The position numbers were made by a program, and so were the translations under genes. The notes beneath the pieces are model-generated. The model saw nothing but the letters and a program-made list of their open reading frames with translations. It was not told the origin of the DNA and made no database searches. This document shows, in pieces, positions 26,800 to 37,676 of a DNA stretch of 64,000 nt; positions within the stretch are counted from its first letter, which is position 1, and each line of letters begins with the position of its first letter. The DNA is from Campylobacter concisus (lineage in GTDB: Bacteria > Campylobacterota > Campylobacteria > Campylobacterales > Campylobacteraceae): positions 1,054,001-1,118,000 of the forward strand of contig NZ_CP049239.1 in the NCBI RefSeq assembly GCF_015679985.1, read 5' to 3'.

Positions 26800-26834
26800 A
26801 AGGCATTTTGGAGTAAATTTAGCCCAAAATGCCT
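26800..26834 (-). terminator. Terminator of the phosphomannomutase gene
   Basis: A 12-bp perfect stem (AAGGCATTTTGG / CCAAAATGCCTT) with an 11-nt loop sits 7 nt past the minus-strand stop codon and is followed on that strand by a T-rich stretch. Confidence 0.8.
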
Positions 26835-26841
26835 TTGCAAG

Positions 26842-28209
26842 CTACATTAAGCTCTTTAGCAAATTTATCACTTTTTGCTCGATCTCTTCTAAAAATTCCT
26901 TGCTCTTTGCCTCAAATCTAGTGACGATAACTGGCGTTGTATTTGATGCACGCACCAGCGCCCAGCCATTTTCAAACTGAATCCTTATACCATCAATGTC
27001 GATGATATTTTTTATCTTTGGTAGATCGCAACTCTCGTTTTTCACGCACTCTTTTAACTTAGCAACTATCTTAAATTTAGCCTCGTCAGTCGTCTTTACC
27101 TTGATCTCATCGGTACTAAAGACAAGCGGCATCTTATCAAGCTCACCGTCAAGGTCAAAGCCCTTATGAACTAGCTCGAGCACTCTCATCATCGCATAAA
27201 GCGCATCATCAAAGCCAAAATAGCGCTCTTTAAAAAAGATATGACCGCTCACCTCTGCCGCAAGATCGACATTTAGCTCTTTCATCATCTTTTTTATATT
27301 GCTGTGTCCTGTTTTTCCCATGAAAACTTCACCAATCTTTGCGATCTCATCGTACATATTTTGCGAGCATTTAACCTCGCCAAGCACCTTTGGATGATCC
27401 ATATTTAGTGCATAAAGATAGGCTAACTCATCGCCTTTTATATCTCTTTTTGGCGTTATAACCGCGATCCTGTCGCCATCGCCGTCAAAGCCAAATCCAA
27501 GGTCAAATTCCTTCTTTTCGATGAGCGAAAATAGCTCTTTTAAATTCTCTTTTTCGCTTGGGTCTGGGTGGTGATTTGGAAAATTCCCATCTGGATCTTC
27601 ATATAAAATTTTTGCATTTAGCCCAAGAGCCTTGACTATCGGCACCAAGCTTACGCCAACAGCACCATTTGCACAGTCGATGACAAAAGGTTTTTTAAAA
27701 TTTTTAAGCTCACTAAATTCTTTTACAAAAAACTCGACATATTTTTCTAAGATGTTAAATTTCTCACAGCTTTCATCGTCTACGATCTGCTCACCAGAGG
27801 CGATTATCTCATTTACCTTGTCTTTTAAAATTTGCAGATCTTTGCCAAAAAAACTATCTTTTTTGATAGTGATCTTAAAGCCGTTGTACTCTTTTGGGTT
27901 GTGAGAGCCAGTGATCATGATATTTGCGTCGAAATAGTCAGCATAAACGCTAAAGTAGCCAATAGGAGTTGGTAGTAAGCCGATGTTGTAAATTTTAAAG
28001 CCACCAGCCTTATTTAGACCGCTTAGCAGATACCTAAAAAGTGTGCTAGCACTTAGCCTTGCGTCAAAGCCAACGCTTAAAGTTTTCACGCCAAATTCGT
28101 TAAATTTCTTACCCAAAGCAAGTCCTATAGCCTTGACGCTGTCCTCTGTCAAGTCTTTTTCAAAAATGCCGCGGATGTCGTATTCTCTAAAAATTTCATC
28201 ATATTTCAT
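26842..28209 (-). CDS. Phosphomannomutase/phosphoglucomutase
   Basis: A 455-residue alpha-D-phosphohexomutase of usual length. The active-site serine is Ser-102 in MITGSHNPKEYNG, the Mg2+ loop is DGDGDR at 242-247, the sugar-binding loop is near AEVSGHIFFKE and the phosphate-binding loop is VRASNTTPVIVTRFE near the C-terminus. The enzyme interconverts mannose-1/6-phosphate and glucose-1/6-phosphate for surface polysaccharide precursors, as AlgC/ManB types do. The gene is alone on its transcript with a strong terminator. Which sugar is preferred cannot be told. Confidence 0.92.
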   Translation of the reverse strand: MKYDEIFREYDIRGIFEKDLTEDSVKAIGLALGKKFNEFGVKTLSVGFDARLSASTLFRYLLSGLNKAGGFKIYNIGLLPTPIGYFSVYADYFDANIMITGSHNPKEYNGFKITIKKDSFFGKDLQILKDKVNEIIASGEQIVDDESCEKFNILEKYVEFFVKEFSELKNFKKPFVIDCANGAVGVSLVPIVKALGLNAKILYEDPDGNFPNHHPDPSEKENLKELFSLIEKKEFDLGFGFDGDGDRIAVITPKRDIKGDELAYLYALNMDHPKVLGEVKCSQNMYDEIAKIGEVFMGKTGHSNIKKMMKELNVDLAAEVSGHIFFKERYFGFDDALYAMMRVLELVHKGFDLDGELDKMPLVFSTDEIKVKTTDEAKFKIVAKLKECVKNESCDLPKIKNIIDIDGIRIQFENGWALVRASNTTPVIVTRFEAKSKEFLEEIEQKVINLLKSLM

Positions 28210-28303
28210 TGTAAATTCTCCCTAAAAGAATGCAAAAATGATACAAGAATAAATTTAAAAAGGAGTAAATAATTTTATAAATTTAGTGAGGTTAAAATAT
28301 AAA

Positions 28304-28331
28304 TTCGAGCTAGAAAAGGCTCTAGCTCGAA
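28304..28331 (-). terminator. Rho-independent terminator of the groESL operon
   Basis: An 11-bp perfect stem (TTCGAGCTAGA / TCTAGCTCGAA) with a 6-nt loop lies 8 nt beyond the groEL stop on the minus strand and is followed by an A/T-rich region. Confidence 0.82.
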
Positions 28332-28339
28332 AGGGGCTG

Positions 28340-30305
<1,966 letters not shown>

Positions 30306-30313
30306 CTGCAGCC

Positions 30314-30574
30314 TTATTTTAAAACACCTAAAACATCATCAATGTTTAAAACAAGATATGTTTTATCATCTAAATTTATCTCAGTACCACCGTATTTTGC
30401 AAATACAACTTTATCACCAACTTTTACACCCTCTACTTCAGCACCAACTGCTTTTACCTCACCGCTTAAAGGTTTTTCTTTTGCGTTATCAGGTATAATA
30501 ATGCCCGAAGCTGTGGTCTTTGTCTCCTCTACGCGTTCGACTAGAACACGCTTGCCTAATGGTTGAAAGTTCAT
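30314..30574 (-). CDS. groES: Co-chaperonin GroES
   Basis: An 86-residue co-chaperonin. It starts with [15 protein letters not shown] and has the mobile loop [18 protein letters not shown] near 18-35 and [14 protein letters not shown] near 57-70. It caps the GroEL cylinder. It is the first gene of the operon, under the CIRCE-type operator. A strong AAAGGAT ribosome-binding site precedes the ATG. Confidence 0.97.
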   Translation of the reverse strand: MNFQPLGKRVLVERVEETKTTASGIIIPDNAKEKPLSGEVKAVGAEVEGVKVGDKVVFAKYGGTEINLDDKTYLVLNIDDVLGVLK

Positions 30575-30603
30575 TGTTCATCCTTTTGGTTTAATTGTCT
30601 TTT

Positions 30604-30630
30604 TTAGCACTCTTTATTTTTGAGTGATGA
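30604..30630 (-). promoter_or_regulatory. CIRCE operator (HrcA binding site) of groES
   Basis: TTAGCACTC (30604-30612), a 9-nt spacer and GAGTGATGA (30622-30630). The left arm is perfect and the right arm differs from GAGTGCTAA at two positions. Position directly downstream of the -10 box fits repression by HrcA of the heat-shock operon. hrcA itself is not in the window. Confidence 0.88.
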
Positions 30631-30631
30631 G

Positions 30632-30660
30632 ATCCTAGCACTTTTTTCTAAAAAAGTCAA
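30632..30660 (-). promoter_or_regulatory. Sigma-70 promoter of the groES operon
   Basis: On the minus strand the -35 box TTGACT and the -10 box TAGGAT are separated by exactly 17 nt. The -10 box ends 1 nt before the CIRCE element. A recognisable -35 box is unusual for Campylobacter. Confidence 0.75.
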
Positions 30661-30710
30661 TAATTTATAGTTAAATTTTATTCAAACTTTAGTCACTTAC
30701 ACTAAAGTTT

Positions 30711-30716
30711 TATGAT
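30711..30716 (+). promoter_or_regulatory. Possible -10 box of the AsmA-like gene
   Basis: TATGAT lies 26 nt before the ATG at 30743 behind a T-rich stretch, and AAAGGAAA at 30733-30740 is the ribosome-binding site. Confidence 0.4.
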
Positions 30717-30742
30717 ATGTAAAACTAATATAAAGGAAATTT

Positions 30743-33286
30743 ATGAAAAAAATAGCCTATTTAGTAGCGGCTTTGGCGCTGATAATCCTTTGCATTTTCG
30801 GCTTTATCTTTAGCTCTTTTGGCAATAAATTTATAGTCAGCAAAATAGAAAAAGAAGCACTCACTCGCGGTATTGATGTCAAATTTAAAAACTTTAACCT
30901 TGATCTTAGCACGCTAAATTTAGAAGCGATTGTGATGAATGCCATAAATTTAAAGGCAAATGGCGATCTCTCATTATTTGCTCAAAGCATGAACTTAAAC
31001 ATAGATATAGACGCCGACAAGGCAAAGACTAGCGAGCTTGGACTAAAAAAAGATATCGCGCTTAAGGCAAACGCGATCGGTAAGTTTAGCAACTTCAAGC
31101 TAGCGGCAACTGGCACGGCGCTTGGCTCAAACATAAATTTAAATGCAAATTTAAAAGACTATCTGCCAAAAGCTCTAAACCTTGACGCTAAAAACATCGA
31201 TCTTTCTGAGATCTCAGCTCTGGCGCAAAAGCCAAATTTAGCTAGCGGTAAGCTTGATCTAACGAGCAATATGCAAGGGGTTGATGAGAAAAATGAGCCC
31301 ATCATTAACGCTCAAATTTTAGCAAGTGATGGCGTAATAAATAAAGAAATTCTTAAAAACGAATTTGGGCTAAATTTAGCAAAAGATATAAACTTTAAAG
31401 GCGGCGTAAATGCTAAATTTGCAAATGAAAAAGTGAGCGCAAAAACCCTTATCATCGCACCTGAAGCCACTTTAAAAGCAAATGAAACGACTTATGATCT
31501 AGCTAGCAAAAATTTAAAGAGCGACTTTTCTCTAAACGTGCCTGATCTTGCTCTTTTTGGCAAGCTCTTGGGGCAACAGCTAAGTGGCGCCGTGGACGCA
31601 AACGGCGAAATTACAATGCAAGAAAATGCCCTTAAAAACCTAAAAGCTGAGATAAACGGGCTTGGTGGCAAGATAAATGCAAATTTTGATAGTAAAAACT
31701 TAGCCCTAAATGCAACTAGCATCAAGCTAAAAGAGCTTCTAGCGCTTGCCTTGCAGCCTAGCTACGCAGACGGGCAGATAAATTTAAACGCAAATTTTAG
31801 CGGCTTTGACGAGCTAAAAAAGCTTGCTGGCGAGGCTAAATTTGAGATAAAAAACGGTCTTATAGATAATGGTCTTGTAAAGCTTAAAAACGCAGCTAAA
31901 TTTGAGCTAAAAGGCGGCGCCACAGCAAAAGGTGAGCTTGTAAATTTTGACGCAAACGTACTTAGCGATCTTGGCGAGCTAAAGGATGTAAGGGGCGTTT
32001 ATGACCTAAAAAACAGTCAAATTTTTAGCAAATTTGCCCTGCTCATTAGCGACCCTGAGAAATTTAAAGCGGTTAGTGGCTTTGAGGTGAGCTCAAAGAT
32101 GGCGCTTGCGGGCGATGTAAAGCTAAAAGCAAGCAAGATAGATGAGCTAAATTTAGGCGGCGATGCCTTTGCTGGCAAGCTAAACGCCACCATAAAAAAT
32201 GAAAATCTTGACCTTAGCTTAAAAGAGGCGCAGTTAGGAGAGATCTTGGCACTTAGCGGCAACGACAAACTGGCAAACGCTAAGACAAATGTCCAAGCAA
32301 AGGGGCAAAATATCTTTAGCAAAAGTCCAAGTGTCACCGCAACGATCACTTTAAATGATGGCAAATTTAACGCCGCAGCACTTAGCAAAATGCTTGATAA
32401 AAAATTCCCAGAAAATGAGAAATTTAGCTCAAATTTGAGCCTAAATTACAAAGGCGACGTAGCAAAATTTAGTGGTGACTTTCTTAGCTCGTTTGCTGAT
32501 ATAAAGGGCATAGATGGCAGCTTTGACGCGGGCAAAAGCACTCTAAGCTTAAAGCTTCAAGCGGTAGTTTCAGAGCTAAATAAGCTTGCATTTTTAGCTG
32601 GCCGCGAGCTTCACGGTAAATTTGCAGCCCTCGTAACGGCAAATGGCAAAGTGGATGATCTAAGCGTAAAAGCCACTTCAGATGATCTATTTAAGGGTAA
32701 ACTCGAGGCAAACTACAAAGGCGGCGCGCTTGATGCGGCGCTAAAAAACTTTGAGGTTAAAGGGCTAACGCAGACTTTGGGGCTAGATCATCTATATGAT
32801 GGCAACGGCGATGCTAAATTTGACTACGAGACAAAGCAAAAGCTCGGTAAATTTGACATCTTGCTAAAAGAAGGTCACCTAGCCAGCACAAATCTCACAA
32901 ACAACATCCAAATATTTACTGGCAAGGGCATCACAAAAGAAATTTACAAAGACGGCAAAATTTATGGCGATATAAAGGGCGACAACGTCGTCTTTAACGT
33001 AAATTTAAGCTCGCCAAAGAGCGACATAAAGGTTGCAAACGGCACTTATAATACCGCGACAAAAATGCTTAACGCGCCACTTGTTTGCAGGCTCGAAAAG
33101 ACCGATCTAAACGTGCAAATCTCAGGCACTACAGACAAGCTAAAATACGACGTCAGATCGCAGTATCTCGAAAATAAGGTCAAAAAAGAGATAGGTAGAT
33201 TTTTAGATAAAAAGCTGGGCAAAGATGATGAAGGCGCAAACGGCGAAAAGCAAAATTTAAAGAGGCTTTTAAAAGGGCTATTTTAG
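30743..33286 (+). CDS. AsmA-like inner-membrane-anchored periplasmic protein
   Basis: An 847-residue protein with an N-terminal membrane helix (about 4-24) and a very long periplasmic part made of alternating beta-strand patterns with repeated NLNAN, LKNLK and DGKFN-like stretches. This architecture is shared by the AsmA/TamB/YhdP group, now seen as bridge-like proteins that carry phospholipids between the inner and outer membranes. The C-terminal segment (about 720-800: GEGHLASTNLTNNIQIFTGKG, TYNTATKMLNAPLVCRL) matches AsmA C-terminal domains. The MFS pseudogene starts at the next base. I assign family, not exact function. Confidence 0.75.
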   Translation: MKKIAYLVAALALIILCIFGFIFSSFGNKFIVSKIEKEALTRGIDVKFKNFNLDLSTLNLEAIVMNAINLKANGDLSLFAQSMNLNIDIDADKAKTSELGLKKDIALKANAIGKFSNFKLAATGTALGSNINLNANLKDYLPKALNLDAKNIDLSEISALAQKPNLASGKLDLTSNMQGVDEKNEPIINAQILASDGVINKEILKNEFGLNLAKDINFKGGVNAKFANEKVSAKTLIIAPEATLKANETTYDLASKNLKSDFSLNVPDLALFGKLLGQQLSGAVDANGEITMQENALKNLKAEINGLGGKINANFDSKNLALNATSIKLKELLALALQPSYADGQINLNANFSGFDELKKLAGEAKFEIKNGLIDNGLVKLKNAAKFELKGGATAKGELVNFDANVLSDLGELKDVRGVYDLKNSQIFSKFALLISDPEKFKAVSGFEVSSKMALAGDVKLKASKIDELNLGGDAFAGKLNATIKNENLDLSLKEAQLGEILALSGNDKLANAKTNVQAKGQNIFSKSPSVTATITLNDGKFNAAALSKMLDKKFPENEKFSSNLSLNYKGDVAKFSGDFLSSFADIKGIDGSFDAGKSTLSLKLQAVVSELNKLAFLAGRELHGKFAALVTANGKVDDLSVKATSDDLFKGKLEANYKGGALDAALKNFEVKGLTQTLGLDHLYDGNGDAKFDYETKQKLGKFDILLKEGHLASTNLTNNIQIFTGKGITKEIYKDGKIYGDIKGDNVVFNVNLSSPKSDIKVANGTYNTATKMLNAPLVCRLEKTDLNVQISGTTDKLKYDVRSQYLENKVKKEIGRFLDKKLGKDDEGANGEKQNLKRLLKGLF

Positions 33287-34447
33287 ATGAAAAAGGCGGA
33301 AAATTTAAAGTATCTAATGGGGCTTGGGCACTTTTGTAGCAACATAAACCAAAGTGCCCTTGGCGCGATACTGCCATTTTTCATCGCAAGCTACCACTAC
33401 GACTATGCCACAGCCGCCTCGCTCGTGACCGCCACAAATTTAGCAAGTTCGCTCATCCAACCACTTATCAGCCGCCTAAGCGACAAAAAAGAGCTGCCAT
33501 ACGTCATCCCGCTTGGGCTACTGCTTGCTGGCGGGGGCATGAGCCTCACTGGCTTTGTGACAAACTACTACATCATCTTGGTTTGCGTGATGATAAGCGG
33601 TATAGGCGCCGCACTCTTTCATCAAAGCGCTGCAAAGATCGTAAACTACGTCTCAAACGCCAAAAATAGAGCCATAAGTATATTTTCTTTTGAAGGCAAC
33701 GTGGGCTTTGCAGTTGGACCCATTTTAGTCGCCATTTTTGTGGGAAATTTTGGCTTAAAAGGGACGCTATTTTTTCATTATCCCTCAAATTTTGCTCACA
33801 CTTTTATACCTCAAAAAGGGCAAATTTATAAAAGCGCTAGAAGGCAATCACAAAAAGTAAATTTCACAAAAAACAAGCGCTCTAAAAGACGATCTTGGCG
33901 CATTTTTGAGGCTTTGTCTGTGTATATTTTCACGCTCTATAGTCACATTTGGCTTTTCGGCATTTTTTAGTATCTACCTCATCAAAATTTTTGGTCTTAG
34001 CAAAGAGGCTGCAAATGTAAATTTAAGTATGTTTTTTGCTGCAGGTGCGATCTCTACGCTATTTGGCGGAGCTCTAGCTGATAAATACGGCCTAGTTAGG
34101 CTCATCAAAATAAGCCTAAGCATAGCCGCGCCGCTAGTCGTGCTAATGCTCTTTATTGACAGCTACGCGCTATTTCTCGCGGCCTCCATGTGCGTGAGTG
34201 GCTACATCAGCCTATCTTTTAGCCCTTCAACCCATTTGCACAGCTTTATTTGCCAAATCAGATCAGCTTATAGGTTTAGTCAGGCGTAACGCTTGGCCTT
34301 AGCATAACAATCGGCGGCATATTTGCGACGGTCATCGGCAAAATCGCTGACATCTTTAGCTTGAGGCATACATTTTACTTTGTAGCTACAGTCTCATTCA
34401 TCTGCGCGATTTCTAGCTACTTTTTAAAGCCAGTTAGCAGAGCTTAA
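33287..34447 (+). pseudogene. Broken MFS transporter (fosmidomycin-resistance type)
   Basis: The pieces together read as one ~385-residue MFS exporter of the Fsr type, but the frame is broken several times. Frame 1 is good to about 33769 (GHFCSNINQSALGAILPF to NFGLKGTLF). At the T6 run 33770-33775 it shifts by one base; the next frame contains a TAA at 33858-33860 and then a long good stretch (LRLCLCIFSRSIVTFGFSAFF to SLSFSPS). Near 34239 a further shift leads to QLYLPNQI, then TAG codons at 34271 and 34277, then SGVTLGLSITIGGIFATVIG to the natural end KPVSRA. Four lesions make a true pseudogene more likely than a single sequencing error. Start follows the AsmA-like stop directly. Confidence 0.8.
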
Positions 34448-34449
34448 AT

Positions 34450-34666
34450 TTATACAAATAGCTTGCTAACTGCGTAGAGCACAGCCTTGCCGTCATCTTT
34501 GAGCTGCAAGCGATCTCGCTACCTCTTTTTGATGCCTGAAATTTTTTTGCCAAGCTCTTTTGTCAAAATAGCACTAGATGACAATGCCTTGAGCTACAGA
34601 CCAGATCCTTTGCACGCCCAACTTTGGCGCAAAGCTATGAGAGATGCAGTCAAATTTCTCATCCCT
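34450..34666 (-). pseudogene. Possible gene remnant, tail-to-tail with the MFS pseudogene
   Basis: On the minus strand one frame reads MRNLTASLIALRQSWACKG..., LTKELGKKISGIKKR and LQLKDDGKAVLYAVSKLFV before a TAA at 34450-34452, but it is broken by two TAG codons. The look is of a decayed coding end. I do not recognise the parent protein, and a plus-strand frame (34487-34801) overlaps it, so the call is weak. Confidence 0.35.
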
Positions 34667-34800
34667 AACGCTGATTTTGCAAATTTTACTTTTTTGGCTT
34701 TAAATTTGCTTTGTTACGAGCTGAAATTTAGGCAAAACTTGCCAAAGAAAATAAGTTTTTTGCTTCTATGCGGAGGCACAAGACTAAATTTAAAGATGTA

Positions 34801-34821
34801 AAAAGCCAAATCATGGCTTTT
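34801..34821. terminator. Possible small terminator hairpin
   Basis: AAAAGCCA (34801-34808) and TGGCTTTT (34814-34821) form an 8-bp stem with a 5-nt loop. The A and T arms could serve transcripts from either side, but no intact gene ends here. Confidence 0.4.
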
Positions 34822-35090
34822 AGTTGGCGGTATTTTGTAGTAGATTTAGATAGTCAGTAAATTTTAAAATTTGACAACCAAATATCAAGGCAAGGTATCT
34901 TGTGATGATTTTAAATGCTACGAAGAAATTTTCGACCGAAGATAGGACAAATAAATTTAAGCCACCAAGACAAGAAAATTTTTGTTTCAGACAAGGCGGA
35001 TGAGCAAAAACAAGGGAGCGTATATATGATACGTGACCGAAGTTTGAAGCGATATCCAACGCAGTATAAAACAAAAAGGGCTTGTCTTTT
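34822..35090. repeat. Non-coding stretch, candidate dispersed repeat
   Basis: The ~270 nt next to uvrB carry an open minus-strand frame (35074-34820) whose product is unlike any real protein and has no ribosome-binding site. The DNA includes GACCGAAG twice, at 34934 and 35035, and a segment ending in CCAACGCAGTATAAAACAAA. From memory, sequences of this type recur between genes in C. concisus genomes; this could not be checked here, and no second copy lies in the window. Confidence 0.3.
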
Positions 35091-37067
35091 TTAAAGTTTT
35101 CTCATCTTTGCTATCTCATCACGTAGTGCCGCCGCCTTCTCAAACTCCAGCTGTGCCGCCGCTTCAAGCATCTGCTTTCTTAGCTCTTTTACTATCGCAG
35201 CTCGCTCGCTAGCTGGCATCTTCTCTAAATTTTTACCACGTTTATAAATTTCACCATCATCTTCGACATGCAGGCTCTCTTCGATATTTCTACTTGCAGA
35301 GTGCGGCGTTATGCCGTGAGCTTTGTTGTACTCATCTTGAAATTTACGCCTAGCTGTCGTCGTATCGATCGCCTCTTTCATCGAGTGCGTGATCTTTTTG
35401 GCAAACATTAGCACCTTGCCATTTACATTTCTAGCCGCACGCCCCATCGTCTGTATAAGGCTCGTGGTCGAGCGCAAAAAGCCCTCTTTATCGGCGTCCA
35501 TGATCGCTATTAGGCTCACTTCTGGCAGGTCTAGCCCCTCACGGAGCAAATTTATGCCTATTAGCATGTCAAATTCGCCACTTCTAAGCCCTCTAATGAT
35601 CTCATTTCGCTCGATTGCGTCGATGTCTGAGTGCATATACTTGACCTTGACGCCAAGCTCGATGTAGTAGCGGCTTAGCTCCTCGGCCATCTTTTTAGTT
35701 AGCACCGTAACTAGCACGCGCTCACCTCTTGCGATGACTGCCTTTGCCTCGTCAAATAGCACCTCGACTTGATTATCGCTATCTTTTATCTCGATGATCG
35801 GGTCAAGTAGTCCCGTAGGTCGCAAAATTTGCTCATAGACATGCCCCTGGCTGATACCAAGCTCATACTCGTTTGGCGTGGCTGAGACAAAGAGAAATTT
35901 CGCCTTTTTGCTTATAAACTCATCAAATTTAAGCGGCCTGTTATCAAGAGCTGATGGCAAACGAAATCCATACTCCACAAGCACCTCTTTACGACTCCTA
36001 TCGCCCGCATACATGCCCCTAAACTGCGGCAAACTCACGTGACTTTCATCGACAATGACTAGATAGTCCTTGCCGCTTATCTCAAAGTAGTCAAACATCG
36101 AGTACGGCGTCTCTCCAGGCTTTTGACCGGTCAGGTGGCGCGCGTAGTTTTCGATACCCTTGCACATGCCTGTGCTTGCCATCATTTCAAGGTCAAACTC
36201 CACCCTTTGCTTTAGTCTCTGCGCCTCTACTAGCTTGCCCTGCTCGTTAAATTCTTTTAAGCGCGCATCAAGCTCCTCTTCGATCTCTTTCATCGCGATC
36301 TTTAGCCTATCAGCGCCTACGATAAACTGGCTGGTGGCATAAAGCGTAAATTTAGAGATATCCTTTAGCCTTTTGTTATCAAGCACGTCAAAATAATACA
36401 TCGCATCGATCTCATCGCCAAAAAACTCAATCCTTAGCGCTTCGTCGTTGTAGTAAGCTGGGTAAATATCAACCACATCGCCATTTACGCGAAAGTCCCC
36501 CCTATCAAAGTAGTTGTCATTGCGTTTATAGCCCATATCCACAAGCTGCTCTAAAAGCTTTCTTTGGCTTATCTTCTCCCCTACGCTAAGATATGCCACC
36601 ATCCCTTTATACTCGCTTGGGTTACCAAGGCCGTAGTTTGCAGAGACTGAGGCCACACAGATCACATCATCAAAGCTTAGCAAGCTAGCCGTCGCAGAGA
36701 GGCGCAAGCGCTCAAGTTCCTCATTTACCGAGCTATCCTTTTCTATATATAGGTCGCTTCTTGGGATATAGGCCTCTGGCTGGTAGTAGTCGTAGTAGCT
36801 TATGAAGTACTCGACATGATTTTTTGGGAAAAAGCCCTTAAATTCGCTATAAAGCTGCGCGGCAAGGGATTTGTTATGCGTCATGATAAGCGTTGGCATG
36901 TTTAGCTCACGTGTGACATTTGCCATGGTGAAAGTTTTGCCGGACCCTGTCACACCTAGAAGTGTTTGGTATTTATTGCCTGATTTTATGCTTTTTACTA
37001 TCTCTTTTATCGCTCTTGCTTGGTCGCTGCTTGGGCTAAATTTAGATGAAATTTCAAATTTACTCAT
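35091..37067 (-). CDS. uvrB: UvrABC excinuclease subunit B
   Basis: A 658-residue DNA repair helicase of normal length. Walker A GVTGSGKT is at 38-45, the beta-hairpin [12 protein letters not shown] at 91-102, Walker B DESH at 340-343 and the helicase motif [16 protein letters not shown] near 510. The last ~35 residues are a UVR domain ([17 protein letters not shown]) for UvrC contact. UvrB verifies DNA damage handed over by UvrA and loads UvrC. The gene stands alone between the decayed 34-35 kb stretch and the divergent coiled-coil gene. Confidence 0.97.
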   Translation of the reverse strand: MSKFEISSKFSPSSDQARAIKEIVKSIKSGNKYQTLLGVTGSGKTFTMANVTRELNMPTLIMTHNKSLAAQLYSEFKGFFPKNHVEYFISYYDYYQPEAYIPRSDLYIEKDSSVNEELERLRLSATASLLSFDDVICVASVSANYGLGNPSEYKGMVAYLSVGEKISQRKLLEQLVDMGYKRNDNYFDRGDFRVNGDVVDIYPAYYNDEALRIEFFGDEIDAMYYFDVLDNKRLKDISKFTLYATSQFIVGADRLKIAMKEIEEELDARLKEFNEQGKLVEAQRLKQRVEFDLEMMASTGMCKGIENYARHLTGQKPGETPYSMFDYFEISGKDYLVIVDESHVSLPQFRGMYAGDRSRKEVLVEYGFRLPSALDNRPLKFDEFISKKAKFLFVSATPNEYELGISQGHVYEQILRPTGLLDPIIEIKDSDNQVEVLFDEAKAVIARGERVLVTVLTKKMAEELSRYYIELGVKVKYMHSDIDAIERNEIIRGLRSGEFDMLIGINLLREGLDLPEVSLIAIMDADKEGFLRSTTSLIQTMGRAARNVNGKVLMFAKKITHSMKEAIDTTTARRKFQDEYNKAHGITPHSASRNIEESLHVEDDGEIYKRGKNLEKMPASERAAIVKELRKQMLEAAAQLEFEKAAALRDEIAKMRKL

Positions 37068-37151
37068 TGATTGCCTTTAAATTTGGGCGAATTTTATAGC
37101 AAAGATAGTGCTTTGTCAAATGATAATTTTAATAAGAATTTAGCCTCTGCG

Positions 37152-37160
37152 TGTTAGAAT
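37152..37160 (+). promoter_or_regulatory. Probable extended -10 promoter of the 37.2-39.9 kb operon
   Basis: TG-T-TAGAAT is an extended -10 box 33 nt upstream of the ATG at 37193. The ribosome-binding site AAAGGAA follows at 37181-37187. Confidence 0.5.
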
Positions 37161-37192
37161 ACGAGCCTAATTATTATGTTAAAGGAACTTTT

Positions 37193-37426
37193 ATGTTTGA
37201 AGATAATGCGATCTTAACCACACTAAGCGATAAAGTAAATGACCTGATCACAAAATATGACGAACTTTGCAAAACGAACGAAGAGTTACGCAACGAGATC
37301 GTAACTTTAAAAGCACAAAATGAGGCAAAAAGCAATCAAATCATGCGTTTAGAAGAGGATCTTGACAAGAAAAATACCGAAGCTGATGATGTAATGAGAA
37401 AAATCGAAGCTGTCCTTGGCAGATAA
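37193..37426 (+). CDS. Small coiled-coil protein (ZapB-like)
   Basis: A 77-residue acidic protein that is almost one continuous coiled coil: heptad-type hydrophobic spacing runs from LTTLSDKVNDLITKYDELC through LRNEIVTLKAQNEAKSNQIMRLEEDLDKK. ATG 37193 is chosen for the AAAGGAA site 5 nt upstream. Size and structure resemble the cell-division coiled-coil ZapB, but small coiled coils are alike by chance and this is a suggestion only. It is the first gene of a four-gene operon, 13 nt before the next. Confidence 0.65.
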   Translation: MFEDNAILTTLSDKVNDLITKYDELCKTNEELRNEIVTLKAQNEAKSNQIMRLEEDLDKKNTEADDVMRKIEAVLGR

Positions 37427-37439
37427 GCTTGGCTAAAAT

Positions 37440-37676
37440 ATGAAAAAAATCATGCTCACGATATCATCTCGCGACTATACGATCACGCTTGATGATGATT
37501 TTGCTAAATTCTTTGAAGATGACTGGCAAAATTTAATGGGCGGACGCCAATTTATCGAGCCAAAAGAGCTTTTAAATGCCTTTATAGAAAAATGTTATGA
37601 AAATTATGCTGTGATAAAGGCCGTAAAAAATTTAACTGGCAACGTTGATGAGATATTAAAGCGAGAAGAGAGATGA
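37440..37676 (+). CDS. Conserved hypothetical small protein
   Basis: A 78-residue acidic protein without signal peptide or membrane helix: an N-terminal beta-like stretch (MLTISSRDYTITLDD) followed by helices ending in LTGNVDEILKREER. An N-terminal ISSRDYTI strand before a helical rest has a ZapA-like look, and ZapA and ZapB act together at the division ring. I do not claim this; I do not recognise the family. It overlaps the pseudopilin start by 4 nt (ATGA). Confidence 0.6.
   Translation: MKKIMLTISSRDYTITLDDDFAKFFEDDWQNLMGGRQFIEPKELLNAFIEKCYENYAVIKAVKNLTGNVDEILKREER

Larger units (their letters stand above)
26424..26841. other. 418-nt convergent intergenic region without intact gene
   Basis: The region starts with the cjaA terminator and ends with the phosphomannomutase terminator. 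The ~330 nt between have only short open stretches on both strands and no ribosome-binding site, so nothing can be called a gene. It could contain a decayed gene or an unrecognised small RNA. Confidence 0.5.

Noticed and set aside
33770-33775. T6 run in the MFS gene as a phase-variation switch
   Set aside because: The tract is short, Campylobacter phase variation normally uses long G tracts, and other lesions downstream would keep the gene off.
34487-34801. 104-codon plus-strand frame
   Set aside because: No ribosome-binding site, no recognisable motif, and a competing decayed minus-strand frame.
34820-35074. 84-codon minus-strand frame next to uvrB as a protein gene
   Set aside because: No ribosome-binding site and a composition that looks like chance translation of a repeat-type sequence.
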